Shown: in pieces, positions 57,428-64,000 of the stretch | Layout of the letters: the number at the start of each line of letters is the position of its first letter | Numbering within the stretch: position 1 is the stretch's first letter | Origin: Hymenobacter glacieicola | GTDB taxonomy: Bacteria > Bacteroidota > Bacteroidia > Cytophagales > Hymenobacteraceae | Reading direction: 5' to 3' | Length of the DNA: 64,000 nucleotides | Assembly (NCBI RefSeq): GCF_014640315.1 | Contig: NZ_BMGS01000006.1 | Coordinates: 1-64,000, forward strand | Translations under genes and position numbers: made by a program | Notes under the pieces: model-generated | Databases searched by the model: none | Seen by the model: only the letters and a program-made list of their open reading frames with translations | Told to the model about the DNA's origin: nothing

Positions 57428-58309
57428 CTACTTGTCCTCCGGAAACTGGCCCATGCCGCCGCTTTCAAAGTCGGCAATGGCCTGGACTAGTTCCCGGTTC
57501 GTGTTCATCACGAAGGGGCCATAGGTAGCCAGCGGCTCTTCGATGGGGGCCCCGGCCAGCACCAGCAGCACCGCGTCTTCGGTAGCGGTCAGGTGCACCT
57601 CGGGCAAGTCCCAGCCGAAGACCACGAGCTGTTTGGTAGCGGCCGGGCGGTTGCCGTGCATAGTAATAGCGCCCTTCACCACGTAGATGCCCACGTTGTA
57701 GTCGGCCGGCAGACTGATGGTAGTTTCGGTGCCGGCGGGCAGGTGCACGTCGAGCAGGGTGATGGGGGAGAAGGTTTCGGCCGGTCCGGCTACTCCTTCG
57801 TACGTGCCCGATACCACCCGAATCCGGCCGCGCCCATCGGCGGTAGCCACTTCCGGAATGTCTTGGGCTTGAATGTTCTGGTAGCGGGGCGGGGCCATTT
57901 TGTCCTGGGCGGGCACGTTTACCCAGAGCTGCAACAGCTCCAGGGTGCCACCGCGACGGGCAAATTCGGGTTCGTGGCGCTCCTCGTGCAGCAGGCCCGC
58001 GCCGGCCGTCATCCACTGCACGTCGCCGGGGCCGAGGGTGCCGCTGTGGCCGGCCGTGTCGCGGTGGGCCAGGTGGCCCTCGTACACCACCGTCACGGTT
58101 TCAAAGCCTCGGTGGGGGTGGGGCGGGGTGCCCAGGGGTGCCTCGGTGGGGGCTACCGGCATGGGCCCGGTGTGGTCGATGAGCAGGAAGGGGCTGAGCT
58201 GGCGGATGCGCGGGCCCGGCATGGGGCTGGTCACATCGAAGCCGTCGCCGACGAACTTCTTGTTGCCATCAATCACCTGAAAAATGCGGCGGCCGGTCGT
58301 CGGGGTCAT
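57428..58309 (-). CDS. Pirin family protein
   Basis: 293 residues, bicupin. The N-cupin has PPHPHRGFETVTVVYEG near 62-78 and HRDTAGHSGTLGPGDVQWM near 82-100, then AGAGLLHEERHE with the remaining metal ligands. The C-cupin (IVVKGAITMHGNR) lacks a metal set. Bacterial pirins include quercetin dioxygenases and redox regulators. ATG 58309 chosen; two codons upstream are also open. Followed (minus direction) by a GTCAT-type repeat. Confidence 0.92.
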   Translation of the reverse strand: MTPTTGRRIFQVIDGNKKFVGDGFDVTSPMPGPRIRQLSPFLLIDHTGPMPVAPTEAPLGTPPHPHRGFETVTVVYEGHLAHRDTAGHSGTLGPGDVQWMTAGAGLLHEERHEPEFARRGGTLELLQLWVNVPAQDKMAPPRYQNIQAQDIPEVATADGRGRIRVVSGTYEGVAGPAETFSPITLLDVHLPAGTETTISLPADYNVGIYVVKGAITMHGNRPAATKQLVVFGWDLPEVHLTATEDAVLLVLAGAPIEEPLATYGPFVMNTNRELVQAIADFESGGMGQFPEDK

Positions 58310-58712
58310 AAGCAAGAGCTAGGATGCAGGTAAGCAAGAAACGGGAGCAGCTGTTGCAACCACACTACCCGCGCTAGGGTTTTGTCTAAGGTGTTGGCAA
58401 CGCTCTTTCGGCTGAGTTAGAGTCCGTGAGCGGTAAATTAAAAGACCGTCATGCCGAGCCGGAGGCGAAGCATCTCGCGTGCTGCCGTCTGGTTAGCATA
58501 GCAGAGCCAGCACGCGAGATGCTTCGCCTCCGGCTCGGCATGACGGTCTTTTTGACTTAAAAGTTTCTACTGTCCACATAGCCTAGAGTGGGTGGAAGCT
58601 GTTGCAAATACCTGTAGTGCAACTATTTATGCTTTGTCTCTGCCTGACGGTTTTTCGCTATGCATCCGTTGCCAAACGGCCACTGCTTACCCCCAATGCT
58701 ACCGGCCTATAA
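58310..58712. other. Intergenic region with a long palindrome
   Basis: No gene. It holds the 45-bp-arm palindrome at 58440-58552 in its middle and is otherwise plain sequence; the pirin promoter must lie before the palindrome. Confidence 0.6.
58440..58552. repeat. Perfect 45-bp-arm palindrome, GTCAT family
   Basis: The arms 58440-58484 and 58508-58552 are perfect complements over 45 bp, loop 23 nt. Reads AAAAGACCGTCATGCCGAGC then CGGAGGCGAAGCATCTCGCG. It is the clearest copy of the family in the window, flanked by runs of A and T, so it can also terminate transcription both ways. Confidence 0.9.
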
Positions 58713-59363
58713 CTACAGCAGCTTCTGCATGAACGGGTCACGGAAATCGGGGGCGAAGTGGAGCACGTTAGGTAGGTGGCGGAACTCAGCCGGCTCGTGG
58801 GTAGTCGTGAGGATGACGGTTGGCATGCCGGCATGTTGGGCCGCCTCGGCGCCTTTGGGTACATCCTCGAACACGAGGCAGTCGGAAGGGGCTACCCCTA
58901 ATTTTTCGGCGGCCTTCAGAAAGGTTTCGGGGTGGGGCTTGCTCAGCGTCACGTCGTCGGCGCTGACGATGGCCGAAAAGTAGCGGCGGATGTCGAGGCC
59001 ATCGAGCACGAAATCAATGTTAAACGGAATAGCGGCCGAGCCAATGGCCAGTAGAATGCCGCGCTGGTGAGCTTCGGCCAAAAACTCCGGTAGGCCGGGC
59101 AGCAGCTGCAGGTGGGGCCGGAACTCCTGCTGGTAGCGCTGCTCTTTGCGCACGGCCAGCTCGTCCATTTCCGCGGCCGTAAACCGCCCGGGCCCGAACA
59201 CGCGCACCAGCACTTCCTGGTTTTTGCCGTACATCTGCGGCTTAAGCTCCTCCCAGCTGAAGTTGCCGCCCAACTCGTGGTTGAGAATGTGCTGCCAGGC
59301 GCTGGTGTGGTAGTCCATGTCGTGAATCATGGTGCCGTTGAGGTCGAAGAGGAAGGCTTTCAT
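58713..59363 (-). CDS. HAD family phosphatase
   Basis: 216 residues. FLFDLNGTMIHDMDYH near 4-19 holds the DxN variant (Asp-Leu-Asn) of the HAD nucleophile motif, usually DxD; motif II is IGSAAIP near 108, Lys in SKPHPET near 147, and acidic FEDVPKGAEAA near 165. It belongs to the beta-phosphoglucomutase-like group with a helical cap. The Asn in place of the second Asp occurs in some members, and its effect here is open. Substrate unknown. Confidence 0.85.
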   Translation of the reverse strand: MKAFLFDLNGTMIHDMDYHTSAWQHILNHELGGNFSWEELKPQMYGKNQEVLVRVFGPGRFTAAEMDELAVRKEQRYQQEFRPHLQLLPGLPEFLAEAHQRGILLAIGSAAIPFNIDFVLDGLDIRRYFSAIVSADDVTLSKPHPETFLKAAEKLGVAPSDCLVFEDVPKGAEAAQHAGMPTVILTTTHEPAEFRHLPNVLHFAPDFRDPFMQKLL

Positions 59364-59493
59364 CAGAAGTAGATCAGGGGGCAGAAGCTGCGGGGGCCGG
59401 GGCCGGAAGTTGCAAATTGGGGCTGTTTACGGCGGTTAGGCTGCGCAAGCCGCGTATGCAGCGGAAATAATGGGTACCAGCAGGCCCGTAGGA

Positions 59494-59537
59494 ACGCTTC
59501 ATCCCCCTAATCCGACGCTTCGGTAACGGCAAGTTTC
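59494..59537 (+). promoter_or_regulatory. 44-bp upstream element, copy A
   Basis: Begins ACGCTTCATCC and ends CTTCGGTAACGGCAAGTTTC. The same sequence (about six differences) recurs at 62849-62892. In both places the last TTTC is followed, 19 nt later, by CAC(T/C)TTTG. It therefore covers the -33 box and the 40 bp upstream, a typical activator-binding position. Confidence 0.7.
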
Positions 59538-59556
59538 AGGCGCGGCGGCAGCGGGC

Positions 59557-59564
59557 CACTTTTG
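59557..59564 (+). promoter_or_regulatory. -7 box of the TonB receptor gene
   Basis: CACTTTTG, one base from TAnnTTTG, 19 nt behind the TTTC of the upstream element and 24 nt before ATG 59589. Confidence 0.5.
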
Positions 59565-59588
59565 GCCTACACCCTCGCTGCTACCCCC

Positions 59589-61787
59589 ATGAAACGTCTG
59601 CTACTCCTGGCCTTCCTGCTGCTGGCCCCGGCCCTACTGCTGCTGGCCCAACCTACTACCATCCTCAGCGGCACCGTCCGCGACGCTAGTGGCCAGCCGC
59701 TGCCGGGCGCCAACGTGTTCCTGAAAACTACTTTCGACGGGGCCACGACCGATTCCCTGGGCCGCTTTCGGTTTGAAACCCAGGCCGCCGGCTCCTACGT
59801 GCTGCAAGCCAGCCTGCTGGGCTTCGTGCCGGTGGAACGGCCGGTAGGGCTTAGCGGCCCGCCGGTGCGGCTGGAACTGGTGCTCAAAAGTACGCCCCAC
59901 GCCCTGGGCTCGGTGCTTATTACGGCCGGGGCGTTTGAGGCCAGCGACGAGCACCGCAGTGCCGCCCTCAACACCCGCGACATTCAAACCACGGCCGGGG
60001 CCCTGGCCGATGTAGCCGCCGCGTTCAATACTTTGCCCGGCACCACGCGGGTAGGCGAAGACGGCATGCTGTTCGTGCGGGGCGGGGCGGCCTCGGAAAC
60101 CAAGGTGTATATGGATGGGCTGCTAGTGCAAAACCCCTACAACGCCACGGTGGCCGCGGTGCCGGCGCGCGGACGGTTTTCGCCTAGCCTGTTCAAAGGC
60201 ACCGTGTTTAGCACGGGCGGCTACTCGGCGCAGTACGGGCAGGCCTTGTCCGGGGTGTTGCTGCTGAACTCCACGGACCTGGCCCCGGAAACCCAGACGG
60301 GCCTCTCGGTCAGCTCCCTGTTCGTGGGCGCCTCGCACGTCAAGCGCTGGGCCCGCACGTCCCTCGATGCCACCGTCGACTACACCAACCTGACGCCCTA
60401 CCAGCGCCTGCTCCCCCAAAACGTGACGTGGTTTCAGTCGCCGCGGGGGCTGACTACCTCCCTGGGGCTGCGGCACCACACCGGGCCGGCGGGCATGCTG
60501 AAAGTGTACGGCCGCTGGAGCCAGCAGCAGTTTCGCATCGGGCAGCCCAGCCCCGAGCCGGCCGGCCGCCAAACCGTGGGCCTGCGCAACGGCAACGGCT
60601 ACCTCAACGCCACCTTCCGCAGCCCGTTGCGCCGGGGCTGGAGTGTGCAAACCGGCCTGGGGTTAAGCCTCGACAACCAGCACCTGGCCCCCGATACCGT
60701 GCGCATCGGCACCCGGGAGCAGGCCGTAGTGGGCCGGCTGGTGCTCATCAACGACTCGGCCGCGGCGCGCTGGAACGTGAAAATAGGGGCCGAGGTGCTG
60801 GTCCAGAACGTGCAGCAGCAGGTGCAGCCTAGTGCGGCCCTGGCTACCGTCTACACGCCTTCTTTCCTGGAGCAAAGGGCGGCGGGCTTCGTGGAATCCG
60901 ACTTTCAGCTGACGGACCGGCTGGCCGGCCGCCTGGGCGCACGCACGGAGTATTCGGCCTTGCTGAACCGCTGGAACGCCGCCCCGCGCCTGGCCCTGGC
61001 CTACCAAACCACCAAAAACAGCTCCGTATCCGGGGCCTATGGCCGCTTTTACCAGAGCCCGGACAACGCCCTGCTGCTGGTGCAGCCCCGTCTGCGCTTC
61101 GAGCAGGCCACCCACTCGGTGCTGACCTACCAGTACGCCCGCGACCGGCAGCTGCTGCAAGCCGAGGCCTACTACAAAACCTACCGCCACCTTACCCGCT
61201 ACGACGGCCAGAACGCCCGCCACCCCCAGGCCTATGACAACGGCGGCACCGGCTACGCCCGCGGCCTGGATGTGCTGTGGCGCGACCGGAAAACCATCAA
61301 AAACCTGGAGTACTACCTTAGCTACGGCTTTCTGGACACCAAACGCCAGTACCGCCACGACCCCGTAGCGGCGGTGCCCACCTTTGCGGCCCGCCACAGC
61401 CTGTCGGTGGTGGGCAAGTACTGGGTGCAGCCGTTGCACACGCTGTTCGGGGCCACGTACAGCTACGGCAGCCCCCGCCGCTACCACGACCTGAACGACC
61501 TCGAGCACGGCTACAACCAGGGCCAGCTGCCCAGCTACCAGGACCTGAGCCTGAACGCCAGCTACATCACCCGCCTGCTGGGGCAGTACACCATCCTGCA
61601 CCTGGCCGCCACCAACGTGCTGGGCCGCCCTAACGTGTTTGGCTACCGCTACGCCGCCCAACCCGATGCCAGCGGCTTCTACAACCGCGTAGCCCTGACG
61701 CCCACGGCTCCGCGCATGCTGTTTGTGGCCCTGTTCATCTCCATCAACAAGCAACGCGCGCTCGACCTCAATGAGCGGCCAGAGTAG
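59589..61787 (+). CDS. TonB-dependent receptor
   Basis: 732 residues. A signal peptide (1-22) is followed by a carboxypeptidase regulatory-like domain (TILSGTVRDASGQPLPGANV, about 24-105). The plug comes next (about 120-225: NTLPGTTRVGEDGMLFVRGG, YMDGLLVQNPYN), then the beta barrel. It is smaller than SusC proteins (about 1000) and no SusD partner is near, so a metal chelate or small-molecule substrate is more likely than a glycan. ATG 59589 gives the proper signal peptide. Its promoter carries the 44-bp element shared with the gene at 62951. Confidence 0.9.
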   Translation: MKRLLLLAFLLLAPALLLLAQPTTILSGTVRDASGQPLPGANVFLKTTFDGATTDSLGRFRFETQAAGSYVLQASLLGFVPVERPVGLSGPPVRLELVLKSTPHALGSVLITAGAFEASDEHRSAALNTRDIQTTAGALADVAAAFNTLPGTTRVGEDGMLFVRGGAASETKVYMDGLLVQNPYNATVAAVPARGRFSPSLFKGTVFSTGGYSAQYGQALSGVLLLNSTDLAPETQTGLSVSSLFVGASHVKRWARTSLDATVDYTNLTPYQRLLPQNVTWFQSPRGLTTSLGLRHHTGPAGMLKVYGRWSQQQFRIGQPSPEPAGRQTVGLRNGNGYLNATFRSPLRRGWSVQTGLGLSLDNQHLAPDTVRIGTREQAVVGRLVLINDSAAARWNVKIGAEVLVQNVQQQVQPSAALATVYTPSFLEQRAAGFVESDFQLTDRLAGRLGARTEYSALLNRWNAAPRLALAYQTTKNSSVSGAYGRFYQSPDNALLLVQPRLRFEQATHSVLTYQYARDRQLLQAEAYYKTYRHLTRYDGQNARHPQAYDNGGTGYARGLDVLWRDRKTIKNLEYYLSYGFLDTKRQYRHDPVAAVPTFAARHSLSVVGKYWVQPLHTLFGATYSYGSPRRYHDLNDLEHGYNQGQLPSYQDLSLNASYITRLLGQYTILHLAATNVLGRPNVFGYRYAAQPDASGFYNRVALTPTAPRMLFVALFISINKQRALDLNERPE

Positions 61788-61937
61788 GGCCCCAGGCAAC
61801 TTAACCGGCAGAAACGGAGCGGGCTGCTACCATCGTTCGATTTGCGCCTGCCCGGAAAGCCACGTCAAACCAGTAAGTTGCTCGTCCGCTGACAAGGTGC
61901 CTGGGCTAGAAACCAGGGTGTTGCAGCGCAGCATCGT

Positions 61938-62675
61938 ATGAAGGTAAATCGAACCTGTTTGCTGGGGTGGGCCGCGCTACTGGGCCTGGGGCGCTGCCAC
62001 CCTGATGCGGGCAGCCCTGCCGCTACCCCCGACCTCTACCTCAGCTACCCCGTAAACCCGCAGCGGCAGCAGCTGCGCTTCTACTGGCAGGACGACCAGG
62101 GCCAGCCGTTTCGCAGTATTCTGCGGTTACGAAGCTGGCTAACGCAGCGGCAGCAGCAGTTGATTTTTGCTACTAATGGCGGCATGTACAAGGCCGGCAA
62201 CATTCCGCTGGGCCTGTACGTGGAGCAGGGCGTGGTCCGGACCCCACTGGATACCAGTAGTGGGCCGGGCAACTTCTACCTTAAACCCAACGGGGTATTT
62301 TTCCTGACGGCTGCGGGGCAGGCCGGCATTGTTCCTACGGCGGCGTTTCGGCAGCAGCGGGGCATTCGGTACGCTACCCAATCGGGGCCGTTGCTGGTGG
62401 TGGGCGGGCAGATTCATCCGGCTTTTTCCCCGCGCTCTGCCAACGTTAACATCCGTAACGGGGCCGGCATTCTGCCGGACGGAACCGTGCTGTTTGCCAT
62501 GTCGAAGACCAAGGTAACCCTGCACGACTTCGCCACCTACTTCCGCCAGCAGGGCTGCCAAAACGCACTCTACCTTGATGGCTTCGTGTCGCGCACGTAC
62601 TTGCCGGAAAAGCAGTGGGAGCAAACTGATGGCGACTTTGGGGTAATAATTGGCGTGACGGCGCCGGCCCGTTAG
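61938..62675 (+). CDS. Phosphodiester glycosidase family protein
   Basis: 245 residues with a signal region ending GLGRCHP, possibly a lipoprotein. The fold of NAGPA/DUF2233 is visible: FATNGGMYKAGNIPLGLYVE near 77-96, GNFYLKPNGVFFLT near 112, ATQSGPLLVVGGQIHPAF near 145 and the last NALYLDGFVSRTYLP near 212 with the conserved Asp-Gly. Relatives remove GlcNAc from phosphodiesters in lysosomal or cell-wall contexts; the bacterial substrate is unknown. It lies 150 bp behind the TonB receptor gene on the same strand. Confidence 0.88.
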   Translation: MKVNRTCLLGWAALLGLGRCHPDAGSPAATPDLYLSYPVNPQRQQLRFYWQDDQGQPFRSILRLRSWLTQRQQQLIFATNGGMYKAGNIPLGLYVEQGVVRTPLDTSSGPGNFYLKPNGVFFLTAAGQAGIVPTAAFRQQRGIRYATQSGPLLVVGGQIHPAFSPRSANVNIRNGAGILPDGTVLFAMSKTKVTLHDFATYFRQQGCQNALYLDGFVSRTYLPEKQWEQTDGDFGVIIGVTAPAR

Positions 62676-62738
62676 CCTCTACCCTGGCAACGTAGGCAAC
62701 TGACTTAGCCATCCAAAAGAGCAAAGTCTCCTGACCAC

Positions 62739-62767
62739 AAGCGCCGCAGCTAGTAGCTGTGGCGCTT
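62739..62767 (+). terminator. Rho-independent terminator
   Basis: AAGCGCCGCAGCTA (62739-62752) pairs with 62754-62767 (one G-T pair), followed by ACGTTTTT. Ends the glycosidase transcript. Confidence 0.75.
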
Positions 62768-62848
62768 ACGTTTTTCAGGAGCTGCAGCTGCGGTAGGATA
62801 TGCTTGTAGCCAGGGGGTAGTAGTGCCGCGCTGTGTTGGCCTGGGTTT

Positions 62849-62892
62849 ACGCTTCATCCGGCTTATCCGACACTTCGGTAACGGCAAATTTC
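62849..62892 (+). promoter_or_regulatory. 44-bp upstream element, copy B
   Basis: Begins ACGCTTCATCC and ends CTTCGGTAACGGCAAATTTC; matches 59494-59537. It stands 19 nt before CACCTTTG (62912-62919), exactly as in copy A. Confidence 0.7.
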
Positions 62893-62911
62893 CTGGGGGC
62901 TCCGGGGCGCG

Positions 62912-62919
62912 CACCTTTG
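62912..62919 (+). promoter_or_regulatory. -7 box of the gene at 62951
   Basis: CACCTTTG, one base from TAnnTTTG, 31 nt before the ATG. Confidence 0.5.
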
Positions 62920-62950
62920 AAGCGTCAACCACCACAAACCTTTCCTCCCC

Positions 62951-63643
62951 ATGAAAAAGTCCTTGCTCACCCTCGCCCTGGTAGCCGCTTCTTTTGCCGC
63001 CGTAGCCCAGAAGCCCACCGCGGCCACGCCCGCCGCTACCGCCGCCCCCGACTCCTACACCACCTTGCTGGCCGCTACCATTCAGGAGCTGATGAGCACC
63101 GGCGACCCGGCCAAACTCAAGCAGGCCGATGCCAAGCTGGAGCGCGCCGCCGCCGTGGCCCCCCAGGATTGGCTGCCCCGCTACTACCAGGCCTATGCCC
63201 GTACCATCACCACCTTCGTAAGCAAGGAGGAGGACGACCAGCGCGACCAGTACCTCGACCAGGCGGAAGCGGCTCTGGGTCAGGCTCGCAAGTTGGGCGG
63301 CGAGGCTTCGGAGCTGCTTGTACTGCAAGCCTACATTTACCAGGCCCGACTGAGCATTTCGCCCATGCTGCGCTCCATGCAGTACTCCAAACGGGTAACG
63401 GAAACCCTCGCGGCGGCCAAGAAAGCCAACCCTGCCAACCCGCGCGTGTACCTGGTACAGGCCAACAACGTGTACTACACGCCCTCCATGTTCGGGGGCG
63501 GGGCCGAGGTAGCCAAGCCCCTTTTCCAGGAAGCCCAGGCCCGGTTCGCCACCTTCAAACCCAGCTCGGTGCTGGCCCCCAACTGGGGCGAGCGGCAGGT
63601 AAAAGGCCGGCTGAAAAGCTACGAGACGGCCTCCGCTAACTAA
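62951..63643 (+). CDS. Secreted helical-repeat protein
   Basis: 230 residues. The signal peptide is MKKSLLTLALVAASFAAVAQ; mature protein starts with an Ala/Pro/Thr-rich linker. The rest is helical and TPR-like: LKQADAKLERAAAVAPQDWL, YLDQAEAALGQARKLGGEAS, RVYLVQANNVYYTPSMFGGG. Such proteins are common in Bacteroidetes and have no assigned role; many sit in the periplasm as scaffolds. The promoter carries the 44-bp element also found before the TonB receptor, so the two genes are likely coregulated. Confidence 0.8.
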   Translation: MKKSLLTLALVAASFAAVAQKPTAATPAATAAPDSYTTLLAATIQELMSTGDPAKLKQADAKLERAAAVAPQDWLPRYYQAYARTITTFVSKEEDDQRDQYLDQAEAALGQARKLGGEASELLVLQAYIYQARLSISPMLRSMQYSKRVTETLAAAKKANPANPRVYLVQANNVYYTPSMFGGGAEVAKPLFQEAQARFATFKPSSVLAPNWGERQVKGRLKSYETASAN

Positions 63644-64000
63644 ACCGATTCAGCCTATAGTCTCTGCCAGTAAGTACTCAGAACGTTATGCTCCCTCTGG
63701 CGTCCGCTTATCAAAGCATCTCTTTATCAAAGCATCTCTGTCGCTAAGTAGGTAGTTGACCAGCTGAGGGTGGTGCCTTGTAACTGCCCGTCAGGCCGAG
63801 CGAAGCATCTGGCGTGCCGACGAAGGCAACGATACCTGATGAGATGCTTCGCTACGCTCGGCCTGACGGCCTTTGAGCTAACGGATAACAGTTGCTAATA
63901 GGAAGTCAGCACCAATGCAGTAGAGTTGCTTGGACCAGCGTGCCGTCAGGGCGGGCAGAACGCTCTACTAGGTGTAAAAGTCCCTTACTTGTTTCCTGTC
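63644..64000. other. Terminal intergenic region
   Basis: No gene visible up to the window end. It contains a short direct repeat (TATCAAAGCATCTCT twice near 63707-63739) and the palindrome at 63788-63869. Confidence 0.55.
63788..63869. repeat. Palindromic repeat, GTCAT family, asymmetric
   Basis: The left arm CCGTCAGGCCGAGCGAAGCA (from 63788) and right arm ending CGGCCTGACGG (63869) pair, but the right arm has five extra bases (GTAGC or its complement), so the left arm has a small deletion. Loop about 31 nt. Core GAAGCATCT is shared with the 58440 copy. Confidence 0.8.

Noticed and set aside
1..64000. Mobile element or defence island
   Set aside because: No transposase, integrase, toxin-antitoxin, restriction or abortive-infection gene is recognisable; the region reads as ordinary core chromosome.

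Overview
The window reads as chromosomal DNA of a pigmented, GC-rich Bacteroidota, most like Hymenobacter or a close relative in the Hymenobacteraceae. This rests on gene content (BatA-type protein, DUF4199 pair, eukaryote-type GT3 glycogen synthase, TonB receptor with a carboxypeptidase-like N-domain, DUF4136 lipoprotein, HemY-type HemG), on high GC, on the near absence of Shine-Dalgarno sites, and on recurring -7 boxes of the Bacteroidetes form TAnnTTTG. It is gene-dense and mostly housekeeping. I see no rRNA, tRNA, CRISPR array, transposase or prophage gene.

Layout. 0.3-7 kb: BatA-like membrane protein, two DUF4199 membrane proteins, a GT2, a GT4 and a GT9 glycosyltransferase. 7-15.4 kb: purB, an AsmA/GT51 transglycosylase, a TerC protein, a polyprenol-phosphate mannosyltransferase, hemG and a GmhB-like phosphatase, with a striking inverted pair of degenerate tandem repeats between the last two. 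15.4-20.2 kb: two tiny paralogous lipoproteins, divergent speA/ureohydrolase, a YbaY-like lipoprotein and a second TerC protein. 20.3-27.6 kb: argS with a possible arginine-rich leader peptide, LOG protein, KAS III-like enzyme, glutathione peroxidase, and a run HAD-menA-kptA. 27.7-38 kb: DEAD-box helicase, oxidoreductase, methyltransferase, CoA-transferase, yhhQ-trpS operon, rnz, STAS protein. 38-48 kb: DUF4198 protein, glycogen synthase and branching enzyme, two DUF421 proteins with added zinc ribbons, a YfcC transporter. 48-64 kb: M28 peptidase, a zinc-ligand-less CZB-like protein beside a kinase-less triple-PAS protein, ElaA, DUF4136 lipoprotein, two periplasmic sugar-type dehydrogenases, pirin, HAD phosphatase, TonB receptor, phosphodiester glycosidase and a secreted helical-repeat protein.

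Functional links: speA plus the ureohydrolase fit arginine/polyamine metabolism; GT3 synthase plus GH13 branching enzyme make glycogen; GT2/GT4/GT9/GmhB genes fit surface polysaccharide and LPS-core assembly; yhhQ, trpS, argS and kptA touch tRNA biology.

The most interesting non-genic signals are (1) a 13-codon ORF ending in Arg codons in the argS leader; (2) a 44-bp element placed at exactly the same distance from the -7 box of two separate genes (TonB receptor and the secreted protein at 62951); (3) a dispersed family of long palindromes beginning GTCAT; (4) the inverted degenerate repeats at 14.5-14.8 kb; (5) an AT-rich pair of interlocking palindromes at 7.05-7.17 kb.
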